A stretch of 50,891 nucleotides of DNA, taken from positions 1 to 50,891 of the forward strand of contig CAJJAV010000016.1 of the NCBI GenBank assembly GCA_905182125.1, given 5' to 3'. Below the pieces are notes generated by a model. That model saw nothing but the letters and a program-made list of their open reading frames with translations, searched no databases and was not told the DNA's origin. How positions within the stretch are numbered: the stretch's first letter is position 1; every line of letters starts with the position of its first letter. Positions 36,378 through 45,383 of this stretch are shown here, one piece after another. The translations under genes were made by a program, and so were the position numbers. This DNA is from an uncultured Candidatus Poseidoniales archaeon. Its GTDB lineage: Archaea > Thermoplasmatota > Poseidoniia > Poseidoniales > Poseidoniaceae.

Positions 36378-37397
36378 ATGGACCTAACGGCATGGCAAAG
36401 GATTTGCAACAGAATCCTTGGTCGCATCGTCAAAAAGCGTGCTCGAGCAGATAAGGAACTCTCGAAGAACCTCGTCAAAGGCTCAATTAAAATGATGCCT
36501 GAGGTCTACTTGGCAACCGCCATTATGACGACCTTAGCCGTCACCCTCATTTGCTGGGGATTCGTGTCTCTGTTCTTCATTCCAGACATTGGAATCATCG
36601 CTTACTGGGAATCCATTCAAGACCCCGCTACCATCGAGTATTGCTTTCAATGGGAATACTGGAACAAGGATCTGATCGACCCAACGCGAGCTGGCAACGG
36701 CTGCGATGAATTTGCCTATCAGGTGTTCCCATCTGGAGCGAAAGGAGCCATCATCGCCATCGGTGGATTCATCATCCCCTATGGAGCGTACAAGTACAAC
36801 AAAAACGGTGCCAAGCGAGAAGCCCTCCGCCGTGGTGCAATGATTGAGAAGTACCTTCCTTACGCTGCTTCCTACACAGCTGCTATGTCAGCTGCAAATG
36901 CAACGCCTTCCAAGATTTTCAGATCGCTTGCAATGAACAAAGAAATCTATGGCGACGTCTCAGACGACGCCGCACTCGTCTACAGAGATGTGGTCCTGCT
37001 CGGATACGATTTGATCACGGCCATGAAAATGAGCGTCGACCGTGCTGCATCAGTATGGCTCACAGAGTTTTTCCAAGGTATGGTTGGAACCCTCACCGCC
37101 GGTGGTCAACTCAAGTTGTTCTTCCTCAACCGTGCCGAGCACTACATGCGAGAAAACAGAACTCGCTTGCAAATGTTCCTCGAATCGATTGCACTGCTGG
37201 CAGAATCCTACATTGTGGTCGCTGTGGCAATGCCACTGTTTTTGATTGTCATGTTGGTCATTATGTTCTGGGTCTCAGGATCTGGTGCACAAATGTCTGA
37301 AGGCATGCTCTATGGAATCGTTCTGGGCTTCATCCCAATGATCCACATCGCCTACGCCATCTTGGTCTGGACGAGCAGTAAGGAACAAGACATGTAA
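36378..37397 (+). CDS. FlaJ/TadC-like pilus platform protein 1
   Basis: 339 residues. A T2SSF-like membrane platform that couples the ATPase to filament growth. Helices: one near residue 45-65 (LATAIMTTLAVTLICWGFV), one near 110-125, then a soluble T2SSF domain (EKYLPYAASYTAAMSAANATPSKIF, then LGYDLITAMKMS and FFQGMVGTLTAGG), and two C-terminal helices. The loop after helix one has two cysteines (EYCF and NGCDE). Starts at ATG 36378, 23 bases after the ATPase stop. Confidence 0.87.
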   Translation: MDLTAWQRICNRILGRIVKKRARADKELSKNLVKGSIKMMPEVYLATAIMTTLAVTLICWGFVSLFFIPDIGIIAYWESIQDPATIEYCFQWEYWNKDLIDPTRAGNGCDEFAYQVFPSGAKGAIIAIGGFIIPYGAYKYNKNGAKREALRRGAMIEKYLPYAASYTAAMSAANATPSKIFRSLAMNKEIYGDVSDDAALVYRDVVLLGYDLITAMKMSVDRAASVWLTEFFQGMVGTLTAGGQLKLFFLNRAEHYMRENRTRLQMFLESIALLAESYIVVAVAMPLFLIVMLVIMFWVSGSGAQMSEGMLYGIVLGFIPMIHIAYAILVWTSSKEQDM

Positions 37398-37405
37398 GGA
37401 GGTGA
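37396..37405 (+). promoter_or_regulatory. Strong Shine-Dalgarno for the second FlaJ-like gene
   Basis: AAGGAGGTGA matches the anti-Shine-Dalgarno end of 16S rRNA and lies five bases before ATG 37411. It overlaps the in-frame GTG at 37402, and so favours 37411 as the true start. Confidence 0.7.
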
Positions 37406-37410
37406 AAGGT

Positions 37411-39009
37411 ATGGCAAAGAAGAACAAGAACAAGGTCGTTGTTGAACTCGACCTACCGAAGGACGACACAACCCTCACCAAGTTGTATGCGATTATTTTC
37501 GTATCGATTTTACTTGGCCTCTCGACCGCCATTGTATGGTCGACCAACTCAGGATTCATTCCAACTGCGAATGGAGAACCAATGTTCACCAATGTGTACT
37601 GCGGTGCTACCGCCAAGGACAGCATGGGCAACAGCATGGGTGGAGAATTCCAAACCAGTCTGACACCCTCTTATGCCGCAAATGAATCATGTGCGATCCT
37701 TCATGACAAGCCCGATGTCGTGACATGGGTCGAAGAGGATGGATGGTCATCGGTTTCCAAACGAGGGAAAAATTTCGACGTTCCCGGTATCGATTCATCT
37801 CAAACTGGTGGACAGCCTGTAGCACAACCTCTGTGGGCCAATTGCAGCGTAAGTGCTGACATTCCGACAGAATACACCATTGCCATCCGTTCCCAAGCAG
37901 GGGAAATCATAGAGTTCCACAATGGCACAACCGACAATGACAACAACCCAGACAACGATGGTTGCTACCTCGAAGTCGCCAACATTCCAGCAGATACCCG
38001 ATACGAATTTTTAGTGTTCTCAAATGAAGAAGGGAAGTTCCTCTCGAAGGTGACCTTTGACATGACCGTCCACTACTTCGATGGTATCCCCGCAAACATG
38101 AACAATGAATCATTCTGGATCGGGCCCGAAGTTTCTCTTTTGGTCATCGACATCCACCCCTTCATTTTCCTCAACTTTTTCGGATTAACCTGGTTCTTCT
38201 TCCTCTACCCTGCCTCTTACTATTGGGAGCGGGTTGAAGGAGCCAAGAACGAAGTCGAAGAAAAGTTCCCCGACTTCCTACGTGACCTTGCAGAGTACTG
38301 GAAGGGTGGTCTTTCCATGACGGTGGCGGTTCAAACCCTAGCGACGTCCGAATACGGTGCGCTGAATGACGAAGTCAAGAAAATGTCAGATCAACTCAGC
38401 TGGGGTATCAAATTCAGTGACGTCATCAAGCAGTTTGCTGACCGTGTTGGCACACCACTGGTTCAACGGGCGATTGCTTTGATTGCAGAAGCCGACCGGG
38501 CTGGAGGGAAAATCTCCGACATTCTTGTGACTGCAGCAAACGATTCTCGTGAATTGAAGTTCCTTGAAGGTGAACGTCGCCGTGCCATCGGTTCGTACAT
38601 TGCGGTTATTTGGACCTCTTACTTCGTTTTCCTGGGTGTGATCGTTACGCTCGCTGTTGTGTTTATTCCTGCTATTGCTGGATCGAATTCAAGCGGTGAA
38701 GAAGGCGGCGACAGCGGTGGACAAACCATTGGTAACATGACCATCCGGAACATCGACCCTCTGTTCTTTTTGACAGTGTTCTACTATGGTGTTACCATGC
38801 AAGCCGTAGGGAATGGAACCATGGCTGGTTTGATGTCAACTGGACGCTTCTCAACCGGATTCAAGCACTCTGGAATGATGATCTTGGTGTCCTTAGTTGT
38901 GTTCAACTTCCTCGCCTTCACACCGAACCTCATCGGTATCACTGAAGTTCCAGGTCTGAACCCATCCTCTGGTGCGTTCGTACCTTCCGGATTGTACTTC
39001 GGTGGTTGA
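37411..39009 (+). CDS. FlaJ/TadC-like pilus platform protein 2 with a large external loop
   Basis: About 532 residues. The second T2SSF protein of the operon, probably forming a heteromer with the first. Helix one (LYAIIFVSILLGLSTAIVW) is followed by an unusual ectodomain of roughly 190 residues with four cysteines (VYCG, ESCA, ANCS, DGCY). Helix two (FLNFFGLTWFFFLYPASYYW) and a typical T2SSF domain (FPDFLRDLAEYWKGGLSMTVAVQTLA, AEADRAGGKISDIL) follow, then three or four helices. Its stop directly abuts the start of the next gene (TGAATG). Confidence 0.88.
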   Translation: MAKKNKNKVVVELDLPKDDTTLTKLYAIIFVSILLGLSTAIVWSTNSGFIPTANGEPMFTNVYCGATAKDSMGNSMGGEFQTSLTPSYAANESCAILHDKPDVVTWVEEDGWSSVSKRGKNFDVPGIDSSQTGGQPVAQPLWANCSVSADIPTEYTIAIRSQAGEIIEFHNGTTDNDNNPDNDGCYLEVANIPADTRYEFLVFSNEEGKFLSKVTFDMTVHYFDGIPANMNNESFWIGPEVSLLVIDIHPFIFLNFFGLTWFFFLYPASYYWERVEGAKNEVEEKFPDFLRDLAEYWKGGLSMTVAVQTLATSEYGALNDEVKKMSDQLSWGIKFSDVIKQFADRVGTPLVQRAIALIAEADRAGGKISDILVTAANDSRELKFLEGERRRAIGSYIAVIWTSYFVFLGVIVTLAVVFIPAIAGSNSSGEEGGDSGGQTIGNMTIRNIDPLFFLTVFYYGVTMQAVGNGTMAGLMSTGRFSTGFKHSGMMILVSLVVFNFLAFTPNLIGITEVPGLNPSSGAFVPSGLYFGG

Positions 39010-39450
39010 ATGAAGCGAGATGAAGAAGCCCAAGTCCACATCCTCGAGATGTTGACACTGTTTTGGCTGTTCTTTATGTCGGCCACATTTTTGATTCGGG
39101 TCCACGTTCCAGACGCTCCTTCGGTCGCACATGATGCATCGTTGGAGATTGCAGGCGACGATGCTATTCGCTACGCATTGGGTCTTGATGCCGTTCTTGA
39201 AGGGGACAGCAGACTCGAAGAAGTGCTCAACGATGGGCAACTCGATGAAGCATGCACCTTGTTACAAGACAGCATAGCGGTTGGCAAGGAGGCAAACTGC
39301 TGGCTGACCCAGAACAGTGGTGTGGCTACGCCTTACGGTCGAACAGGGACACCTGCTGGTGGAACGGTTACGGTTCATCATCTCGTGATCGTCGATGCTG
39401 ACGCCTGGACCGTTACCCTCGATGTGTGGGCCCGAGGAGGTGCTGCTTGA
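39010..39450 (+). CDS. Pilin-like single-helix protein A
   Basis: 146 residues with a charged N-terminus (MKRDEEAQVHILEML) leading into one hydrophobic helix (TLFWLFFMSATFLI) and an external domain with two cysteines (EACT, NCWL). The Q-x-x-x-x-E pattern before the helix recalls archaeal class III prepilin signals, although the classical KGQxSxE form is not present. Position last-but-one in the pilus operon suggests a minor pilin or assembly factor. The stop overlaps the next ATG by one base (TGATG). Confidence 0.7.
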   Translation: MKRDEEAQVHILEMLTLFWLFFMSATFLIRVHVPDAPSVAHDASLEIAGDDAIRYALGLDAVLEGDSRLEEVLNDGQLDEACTLLQDSIAVGKEANCWLTQNSGVATPYGRTGTPAGGTVTVHHLVIVDADAWTVTLDVWARGGAA

Positions 39451-39899
39451 TGCGCACTTCCACCCTCAATCAATCGAGCGATCGCGATGCTGGCCAGATG
39501 TTGTTGGCCACCGGTGTGGTCTTGCTCATGTCGTTGCTCTCAATGGCCATCTTTGGCGTCAAAGTTGCTGGACTCACCCTGCCGCATGACACAGCCGCTG
39601 ATGGAGTCATCATCACCTCGCAAGAAGTGATGGATGGATTACCAGAACTCACTGAAGCACGCACACAACTGTGGATCGATGGTGGTCTTCAACCTCTTGA
39701 GGCAGCACAAACCGCCATGGACGGCGTGCACAATGACATGCTTCATCATGGAGAGATTCGTGGTATTGAAGTCAAGATGATCAACATCGCCGTTGCTGAA
39801 ATCGATAGCACAACACTCAGTGTAACTGGTGAATTAGGTGTTTCTGACGGTGATGCAATGCTCACAATGCCAGTGAATTTCACCATCACTCACGTGTGA
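39450..39899 (+). CDS. Pilin-like single-helix protein B
   Basis: 149 residues. A short charged N-terminus (MRTSTLNQSSDRDAGQMLL) runs into one hydrophobic helix (ATGVVLLMSLLSMAIFGVKVA) and a small external domain without cysteine. The DAGQ before the helix resembles a type III pilin cleavage context. ATG 39450 overlaps the previous stop by one base, which decides the start against 39426. Last gene of the pilus-like operon; it converges with the kinase gene on the other strand with no gap. Confidence 0.7.
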   Translation: MRTSTLNQSSDRDAGQMLLATGVVLLMSLLSMAIFGVKVAGLTLPHDTAADGVIITSQEVMDGLPELTEARTQLWIDGGLQPLEAAQTAMDGVHNDMLHHGEIRGIEVKMINIAVAEIDSTTLSVTGELGVSDGDAMLTMPVNFTITHV

Positions 39900-40562
39900 T
39901 CAGCGCTTTTGATGCTCGTTCCAAGCGATGTCCATCAGATGTTTGATGCGTTCTGTATCGCTCTTAACCATCGATAAATCAACGATGGGCCATGATGCAA
40001 TTTTCGCACGGTCGCTGAGGCCTGCTTGAATCGCTCGAATGCGTGGGAAGGCGGCCAAATAACGGTCGGCTCTGCGAAATGAATGGGCATCCCGGCTACG
40101 AAGCATGCCTTTGTGGCGTTCTTCTTCACTCACCATCATCACCAACCCAACAGCGATGCCACCGGCTTCGCGCCAGCTTCGCAACAGACGTTCACTCGGA
40201 TTGATGTGGACACCTTCGATCAGCAAATCGATGCCTTCTCTTCGAGCCCGGTCGATGGTTGCAACTACGCCACTTTCCACCGCTTGGCAGGTGTCGAGCC
40301 AATCGATGACGGCCTCGCCAGATTCACCTTGAGAAAAGGAAGAGCGGTGCAGGCTGGATTGGGTTCGGTCTTCATCACAAGCCCGCATGATTTCACGGAT
40401 TGCATCCGTTGACAAAAGACGAGCAAAACCTGTATCAGCGGCAAGTTGGACCGACGCTGTGGACTTGCCAGTCCCGGTGGCACCTGCGATGACAAGAAGA
40501 CGAGGGGCACGGTCGGCAAGGGTGCGGGCAGCGTCTTGACCCAAACCTACCTTCCGAGCCAT
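39900..40562 (-). CDS. P-loop kinase, 2-phosphoglycerate kinase-like
   Basis: About 221 residues from the ATG at 40560-40562. Walker A is VIAGATGTGKSTASVQLA, followed by ARLLSTDAIREIMR, a pattern shared with archaeal 2-phosphoglycerate kinases (cyclic 2,3-diphosphoglycerate pathway) and related small-molecule kinases. LLIEGVHINPSE supplies the second acidic strand. An alternative start 72 bases upstream would overlap the ALDH start region. No other cDPG genes are nearby, so the substrate assignment is tentative. Confidence 0.7.
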   Translation of the reverse strand: MARKVGLGQDAARTLADRAPRLLVIAGATGTGKSTASVQLAADTGFARLLSTDAIREIMRACDEDRTQSSLHRSSFSQGESGEAVIDWLDTCQAVESGVVATIDRARREGIDLLIEGVHINPSERLLRSWREAGGIAVGLVMMVSEEERHKGMLRSRDAHSFRRADRYLAAFPRIRAIQAGLSDRAKIASWPIVDLSMVKSDTERIKHLMDIAWNEHQKR

Positions 40563-40682
40563 ATTGGGTTGTGGTGATGGTGCCTTGATGAGTCTTTGCG
40601 CCCATGGAGGCTTCACAGACAGGGTTTGGTCCAACCCTCTGCCAACCGAATGCCTTTGAGGGGACGACGCTTGGCGTTGAAC

Positions 40683-42119
40683 ATGAGCGCAGAACAGATG
40701 TGGGTCGCCGGTGAATGGTGCGATGCCGAAGATGGAGCAACAGCAGATATTCTCAACCCCGCAACGGGCGAAGTCATGGCCACCACACCAAAAGCAACCT
40801 TGAGCGATGTCGACCGCTGTGTTGACGCATCACGGGCTGCTTTCAACGATGCTTCATGGAAAGCGATGGACCCTGCTCAACGGGGTCGAATTCTCAACAA
40901 AATGGCTCAAGCCACGTATGCCAACGCCAAGGCACTCGCTGTCATTGAATCCAACAACAACGGCAAAACATTCCGAGAAGCACTGTCGGAAATCCGTTAC
41001 GGTGCATGGACCCTCGAATACTTCGCAGGACTTTCTGATAAGATCGAAGGCTCGACCATCCCCGTTCCTGGCAACCGACTGAACTACACCTTGCGCCAAC
41101 CGCTTGGCGTCACCGTTCACATCATTCCTTGGAACTTCCCGCTTCAGTTGGCACTGCGCTCGATTGCTCCAGCCCTTGCTGCTGGATGCACCGTGATTGC
41201 AAAGCCAGCATCGTGGACTCCACTTTCGCTCATCGCATGGGCCAAGGCCATGGAAGAAGCAAAAGTCGGCCTCCCTACGGGTGTGCTCCAAGTGATCACC
41301 GGATCTGGTGGACTGATTGGGGACGCACTCGCTGGCCACACCAACGTCGACGGCGTTGTCTTGACGGGCGGCGTTCCAACTGGCCGGGCGGTTATGGCAA
41401 AGGCAAGCGAGAACCTCACCCCAGTCACCCTCGAACTCGGTGGCAAGGGAGCAAACATCATCTTCCCAGATGCTAACCTTCGTTATGCAGCCAAAGCCAT
41501 TTGCTTTGGAATCTTCATGAACGCTGGTCAAATGTGCTGGGCTGGTTCACGCCTCATCGTCCACGAAGACGTGCACGATGAACTGGTCGAAGCCGTATGC
41601 GCTGAAGTCGCCAAGTGGAAGGTCGGTCCGGGCATGGAAGAAGGCGTCCGAATCGGTAGCCTTGTTCACGAATCCCACCGAGCCGAAGTGATGGAGAAAC
41701 TCCAAGCAGGCTTGGCCATGGGTGGCGAGGTCGTTTGTGGTGGCAACATCATCGAGGGCACTGGAGCGTTCATGGAAGCGACCGTTGTCACCGGTGTTGA
41801 CAAAGACAACCTGCTGTTCAATGATGAATTGTTTGGACCTGTCTTGGCCGTCACCAAGTTCAGCGAGGATGCTGAAGCACTTGCTTTGGCCAACGACTCA
41901 CCGTTTGGATTGCTTAATGGCATCTGGACCAACAACCTCAGCCGAGCGCATTCGATGGCTCGAGATTTGGAAAGCGGTATGGTTTCAATCAACGAATACC
42001 CGATCACCTTCCCACAAACCGCCTTCACAGGCTGGAAGCAATCTGGCATCGGTGTTGAACAAAGCCAAGACGCCATGCGCTTCTACACCAAGGTGAAGAA
42101 CGTCAACGTCAAACTCTGA
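40683..42119 (+). CDS. NAD(P)-dependent aldehyde dehydrogenase
   Basis: Oxidises an aldehyde to the acid. The 478-residue length and blocks are typical of the betaine/succinate-semialdehyde class: IIPWNFPLQLALRSIAPALAAG, the general base Glu in VTLELGGKGANI, nucleophile Cys in NAGQMCWAGSRL and ELFGPVLAVTKF. ATG 40683 (MSAEQMWVAGEWCD) starts just before the first strand; the frame opens earlier but the extra residues overlap the divergent kinase gene. The frameshifted crotonase begins nine bases after its stop, which suggests both served one CoA-thioester or semialdehyde pathway. Confidence 0.94.
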   Translation: MSAEQMWVAGEWCDAEDGATADILNPATGEVMATTPKATLSDVDRCVDASRAAFNDASWKAMDPAQRGRILNKMAQATYANAKALAVIESNNNGKTFREALSEIRYGAWTLEYFAGLSDKIEGSTIPVPGNRLNYTLRQPLGVTVHIIPWNFPLQLALRSIAPALAAGCTVIAKPASWTPLSLIAWAKAMEEAKVGLPTGVLQVITGSGGLIGDALAGHTNVDGVVLTGGVPTGRAVMAKASENLTPVTLELGGKGANIIFPDANLRYAAKAICFGIFMNAGQMCWAGSRLIVHEDVHDELVEAVCAEVAKWKVGPGMEEGVRIGSLVHESHRAEVMEKLQAGLAMGGEVVCGGNIIEGTGAFMEATVVTGVDKDNLLFNDELFGPVLAVTKFSEDAEALALANDSPFGLLNGIWTNNLSRAHSMARDLESGMVSINEYPITFPQTAFTGWKQSGIGVEQSQDAMRFYTKVKNVNVKL

Positions 42120-42128
42120 GGTGAACGG

Positions 42129-42923
42129 ATGAGTGTTGAATCCACGGACATGGAAAATGGGGTGCGTCTGATCAGATTTTCTGGTCAATCAGCAACCCAA
42201 TCCTTCTCTCGAGAGTTCTTACCGTTGATCGCCAAGGCAATTGATGCGGGACTCATTCATCCAAATGTTCGAGGAATTGTACTCACTGGAGAAGGGCAAG
42301 TTTTTCTCTGCAGGCGCAGACATACACGCTTTCGCACAATCGATTGAAGATGAAGATGCGCCTCAATTAATTCGAGACCTCACCGGAATCCTTCACCCTC
42401 TTGTTGATTCGTATGCGCCAATCCTCAACCATTTGCATCGCTGCCTGTCAACGGCGCGTGTGCTGGCGGCGGACTTGGTCTTGGCACTGGCTTGTGATGC
42501 ACGTATCGCTTCACCAAAGCAAAGATGGCTGCTTCCTATGCAGGCATGGGTCTGTCACCCGACGGTGGCACAACATGGCTCTTGCCTCGACTTGTTGGCG
42601 AATCAAGTCACCCGACGGTTCTTTTTTGAAAATGAAATATGGGATCGCGGAGCAATGCCTTTCAGTCTGGGGCAATCGATGCAATCGTCGAAGATGAAAA
42701 CCTCCTCGAAGCAGCCTATGCAATCGCTGAACGTTGGAGTCAATGGGGTACTCATACCAAAGAAGCAACGAAGCACTTACTGGATGTACAATCAATTCAT
42801 GATTTCGAAACTCATCTCAAGCATGAACGAACTTTGATCGAAGCTGCGGGAACAACAACTGCTTTCAAAGAAGGCGTCACTGCTTCTCGAAGATTCAGAA
42901 AAGCACAGAACCGTAATTTCTAA
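42129..42923 (+). pseudogene. Crotonase family (enoyl-CoA hydratase/isomerase) gene broken by at least six frameshifts
   Basis: Family blocks are visible only by switching frames. NVRGIVLTGEG (frame from 42129) continues as KFFSAGADIHAFA after an extra G near 42295. ICIAAVNGACAGGGLGL needs shifts near 42430 and 42445, and LALACDARIAS another near 42484. MAASYAGMGLSPDGGTTWLLPRL lies in a third frame from about 42521, and GAIDAIVEDENLLEAAYAIAE resumes after shifts near 42620-42655. A product of about 262 residues would result if repaired. It follows the ALDH gene closely. Either a decaying gene or a badly sequenced one; its neighbours up to 49 kb show the same kind of lesion. Confidence 0.8.
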
Positions 42924-43301
42924 ACCATGCCTTGAGTGACTCGATCCCTAAATTGAATCAACGGCGCGAAGCTTTCGTCCATGAACCGCCACTGCTGAAC
43001 AAGCATACCAAACTTCTCTCGAAGCACCAAACATGCGCTGCATGGTAAATTGGTGGCGTGACACAAAAATCACTTCCTCCGTCCTCATTCCACGCGTGTG
43101 TTTTCGGATTCTGCTGCGGATTTTCCGAACGATGTCATCCAATTCGATGTCAGGGTGATCGACAAAAATACAACACGCTCCCGTATTATGTATTTCTATC
43201 ACGGGACTGTTTTGAGTTTTATCAGCGGTGCAGGAATGTTTCTGCGCAATATCCTCTTAGTACAAACATACCTAGGAATTACCCTCGCCATTACTTAAAC
43301 A
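42924..43301. other. Gap without a confident gene
   Basis: 378 bases between the broken crotonase and the nuclease-like gene, visibly AT-richer than the flanks. The only candidate is the 84-codon minus-strand frame listed at 42948-43202. I see no RNA gene, terminal repeat or integrase. Confidence 0.5.
42948..43202 (-). CDS. Possible small protein downstream of the nuclease-like gene
   Basis: 84 residues reading plausibly as protein in the middle (IELDDIVRKIRSRIRKHTRG, then VIFVSRHQFTMQRMFG). There is no recognised family, no signal and no clear ribosome site. It lies about 100 bases downstream of, and on the same strand as, the PD-(D/E)XK-like gene, so it could be its partner. It may equally be a remnant or a chance frame. 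Confidence 0.35.
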   Translation of the reverse strand: MIEIHNTGACCIFVDHPDIELDDIVRKIRSRIRKHTRGMRTEEVIFVSRHQFTMQRMFGASREVWYACSAVAVHGRKLRAVDSI

Positions 43302-44454
43302 TCACAGTTTCGCTTTCAATTCTTTTGCGAACTTTGTCTCATCTGCGTTCTTCTTTCGTAATTGTTCCGCAACGGGGTGTGCGAAATAAAACTCAGCAAA
43401 ATCAACATCAGTTAGTGTCTTCGTGCTGAGGTATCGTTGAAGGAATGCCTCAGTGAATTCGGCGTGCAAGACGGCGTGCTCCAATAGTTTCTGCACATCC
43501 GTGTTCATTTTTATTGTCGTTTCCACATGACCTTCTGATTTTGTCTGAAATGTCTCTGACATCCCCCACATAATGCAGAATTCGTTTCACAATCATTTCG
43601 ATGATCCCAGGATTGACATCCAGATTATCTCTCGTGTGATGGACTGCCATATCTCGAGCAATTTTGTATGTGAGGAGAAGATTTGTGTAATCTCCACTTT
43701 GAGAGTCGATAATGACGACGAAGCCAGGAACCCCTGGCAAATATGCAACATCAGATACATTCTTGGAAATCGATGAAGAGGGGAGTTGTTTATCCAAAAC
43801 GATAATCGAAAATGGTGAGTCACGGTTGGCTTTTGTTTCAAGTAACTGCGACCAAACGGTCTTCTTATCGCTTGCAGCAAATCCTTTATCCATTGGTTTA
43901 CCAGTGTCCACATTGAATTTTTCTGGATCGCCAAATGGAAAATTTTTCTCAAATTTAACCTCGATGCCAACAGTGGTTAGCTCGGTTGAGCCACCGTCCT
44001 TTGGGGTGAACTCAACAGTTGCCAGAACATCCCCTGTTTTGTTTGGATCGCCCTTAGCAGACTCAAGTTGACCCTTTGTGAGCCCTGATTTCACGATGTG
44101 ATCTGACCATTTATTCTTGGTTGCATATTCATTAAGAATATCCACAATATCACCCTCTGCAAGGTCTCCCTTTTTCTGAGCCGTGTCTTCAAATTCGGCT
44201 TTTCTTCGTTCAAATTGTAGTTTGAACCTCTCCAATTGTGGAAAGATTTGCTTTTCTGTGGCATCAATAAGATGAGAAATCCTGTCAGACATCATGGCGA
44301 GTGCTCCAATGTGGAGCATCGCTTCGAATGTTGTTTGGCGCTCCTCTTTACCAAGATTATTGAACAATTGATAAACCAAGGGATCGTTTGAATCGAATTC
44401 TGGGAATTTAACCAACTCATTTTGAGAATCTAGGGTGATAACCTTTCTTGCCAT
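43302..44454 (-). CDS. PD-(D/E)XK nuclease-like protein, frameshifted near its C-terminus
   Basis: From ATG 44452-44454 (MARKVITLDSQNE), an N-terminal coiled part (TEKQIFPQLERFKLQFERRK) precedes a restriction-enzyme-like core. The helix Glu is in AEGDIVDILNEY (about residue 100), Asp in KTGDVLATVE (142) and the ExK pair in GIEVKFE (165, 167). A conserved-looking tail follows (PFSIIVLDKQ, PGFVVIIDSQSG). The frame runs on to 43450 with a poor-looking tail, whereas the overlapping frame to 43302 reads convincingly (TIKMNTDVQKLLEHAVLHAEF), so one shift near 43530 probably joins them into about 384 residues. AT-richer than its neighbours and splitting a metabolic cluster, it looks acquired; a defence role is inference. 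Confidence 0.65.
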
Positions 44455-44504
44455 GCTTCTCCTAATCCTCATTGACGAATAATGGTGCCGATTTGGTTTT
44501 GCGA

Positions 44505-45383
44505 TCACCATTCGAAGAAACCTTGACCAGATTTCTGACCAAGATGGCCCTTGGCCACCATTTCTTCCAACAGTGGGTGTGGCGCATATCGGTCGTCATT
44601 GAATGAGCGTTGCAAGTTGAGAAGAATATCTCGACGAACGTCCAAGGCCAACAAGGTCTGTCAACTTGAGTGGTCCCATTGGATGCTTGTAGCCAAGCAC
44701 CATCGCCGTGTCGATGTCTTCTGCGCTCGCCACGCCGTCAGCAAGCATGCGAATCGCTTCGTTGCCAAGCACAACACCGAGTCGACTTGTCGCAAACCCA
44801 GGCACGTCCTTGACCAAAATGGTGGTTTTGCCCATCGCTGCACCTGCCGCTTCAGCAGCAGCAACAGTTGCGTCGCTGGTTGAATCGTGGCGAACAAGTT
44901 CGAGCAGTTTCATGATTGGAACCGGATTGAAAAATGCATGCCAATGACCTGTTCTGGCCTGCTTGTTGCTCCAGCGATTCCCGCAATAGAAAGTGAGGAG
45001 GTGTTGGTGCCAAGAATGGCATGAGCTGGAGCCAAGCGATCGAGATCTGCAAAGATGCTCTGCTTCAAATCTGGAATTTCTGGTACGGCTTCAATCACCA
45101 TGTCAGCGTTGCCAACGGCTGCTGCCATATCGCTAACAGCGTGGAGGTTTTTCCCCCATTCGGCCTTTTGCTCTGGCGTCGTCTTGCCGCGAGCGATGCC
45201 TTTGTCCCAGAAGGCGTCAATACGAGCCATGCCCCGTTCTAAGCCTTCAGGAAAAGCATCGAACAGGTTGGTTTTCCAGCCGCTCTGAGCACAGATTTGG
45301 GCGATACCAGCACCCATGGTTCCAGCACCGATGACAGCGACTTCTCGAATCTCCATGCTTGATGCGAAGGGGGCGAACTTCAT
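44505..45383 (-). CDS. 3-hydroxyacyl-CoA dehydrogenase, interrupted by two frameshifts
   Basis: Oxidises 3-hydroxyacyl-CoA with NAD in beta-oxidation-type pathways. The Rossmann start VAVIGAGTMGAGIAQICAQSG and ADMVIEAVPE with GTNTSSLSI are in the first frame (45383 to 44910). This frame runs VIGMHFSIRFQS and stops, where one extra T in the T-run near 44932 would give the family sequence HFFNPVPIMKLLELV in the next frame. That second frame (to 44596) must lose a G near 44645 to read DLVGLDVRRDILLNLQRSF and to end GQKSGQGFFEW at 44505. The repaired protein is about 290 residues, normal for the family. ATG 45383 overlaps the EamA stop as ATGA. Confidence 0.85.

Noticed and set aside
40854-41531. 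225-residue minus-strand frame
   Set aside because: Antisense to the aldehyde dehydrogenase catalytic domain.
44505-45383. Programmed ribosomal frameshifting in the dehydrogenase and its neighbours
   Set aside because: Too many events of different sign and context in adjacent unrelated genes, and no shared slippery site with a downstream structure.
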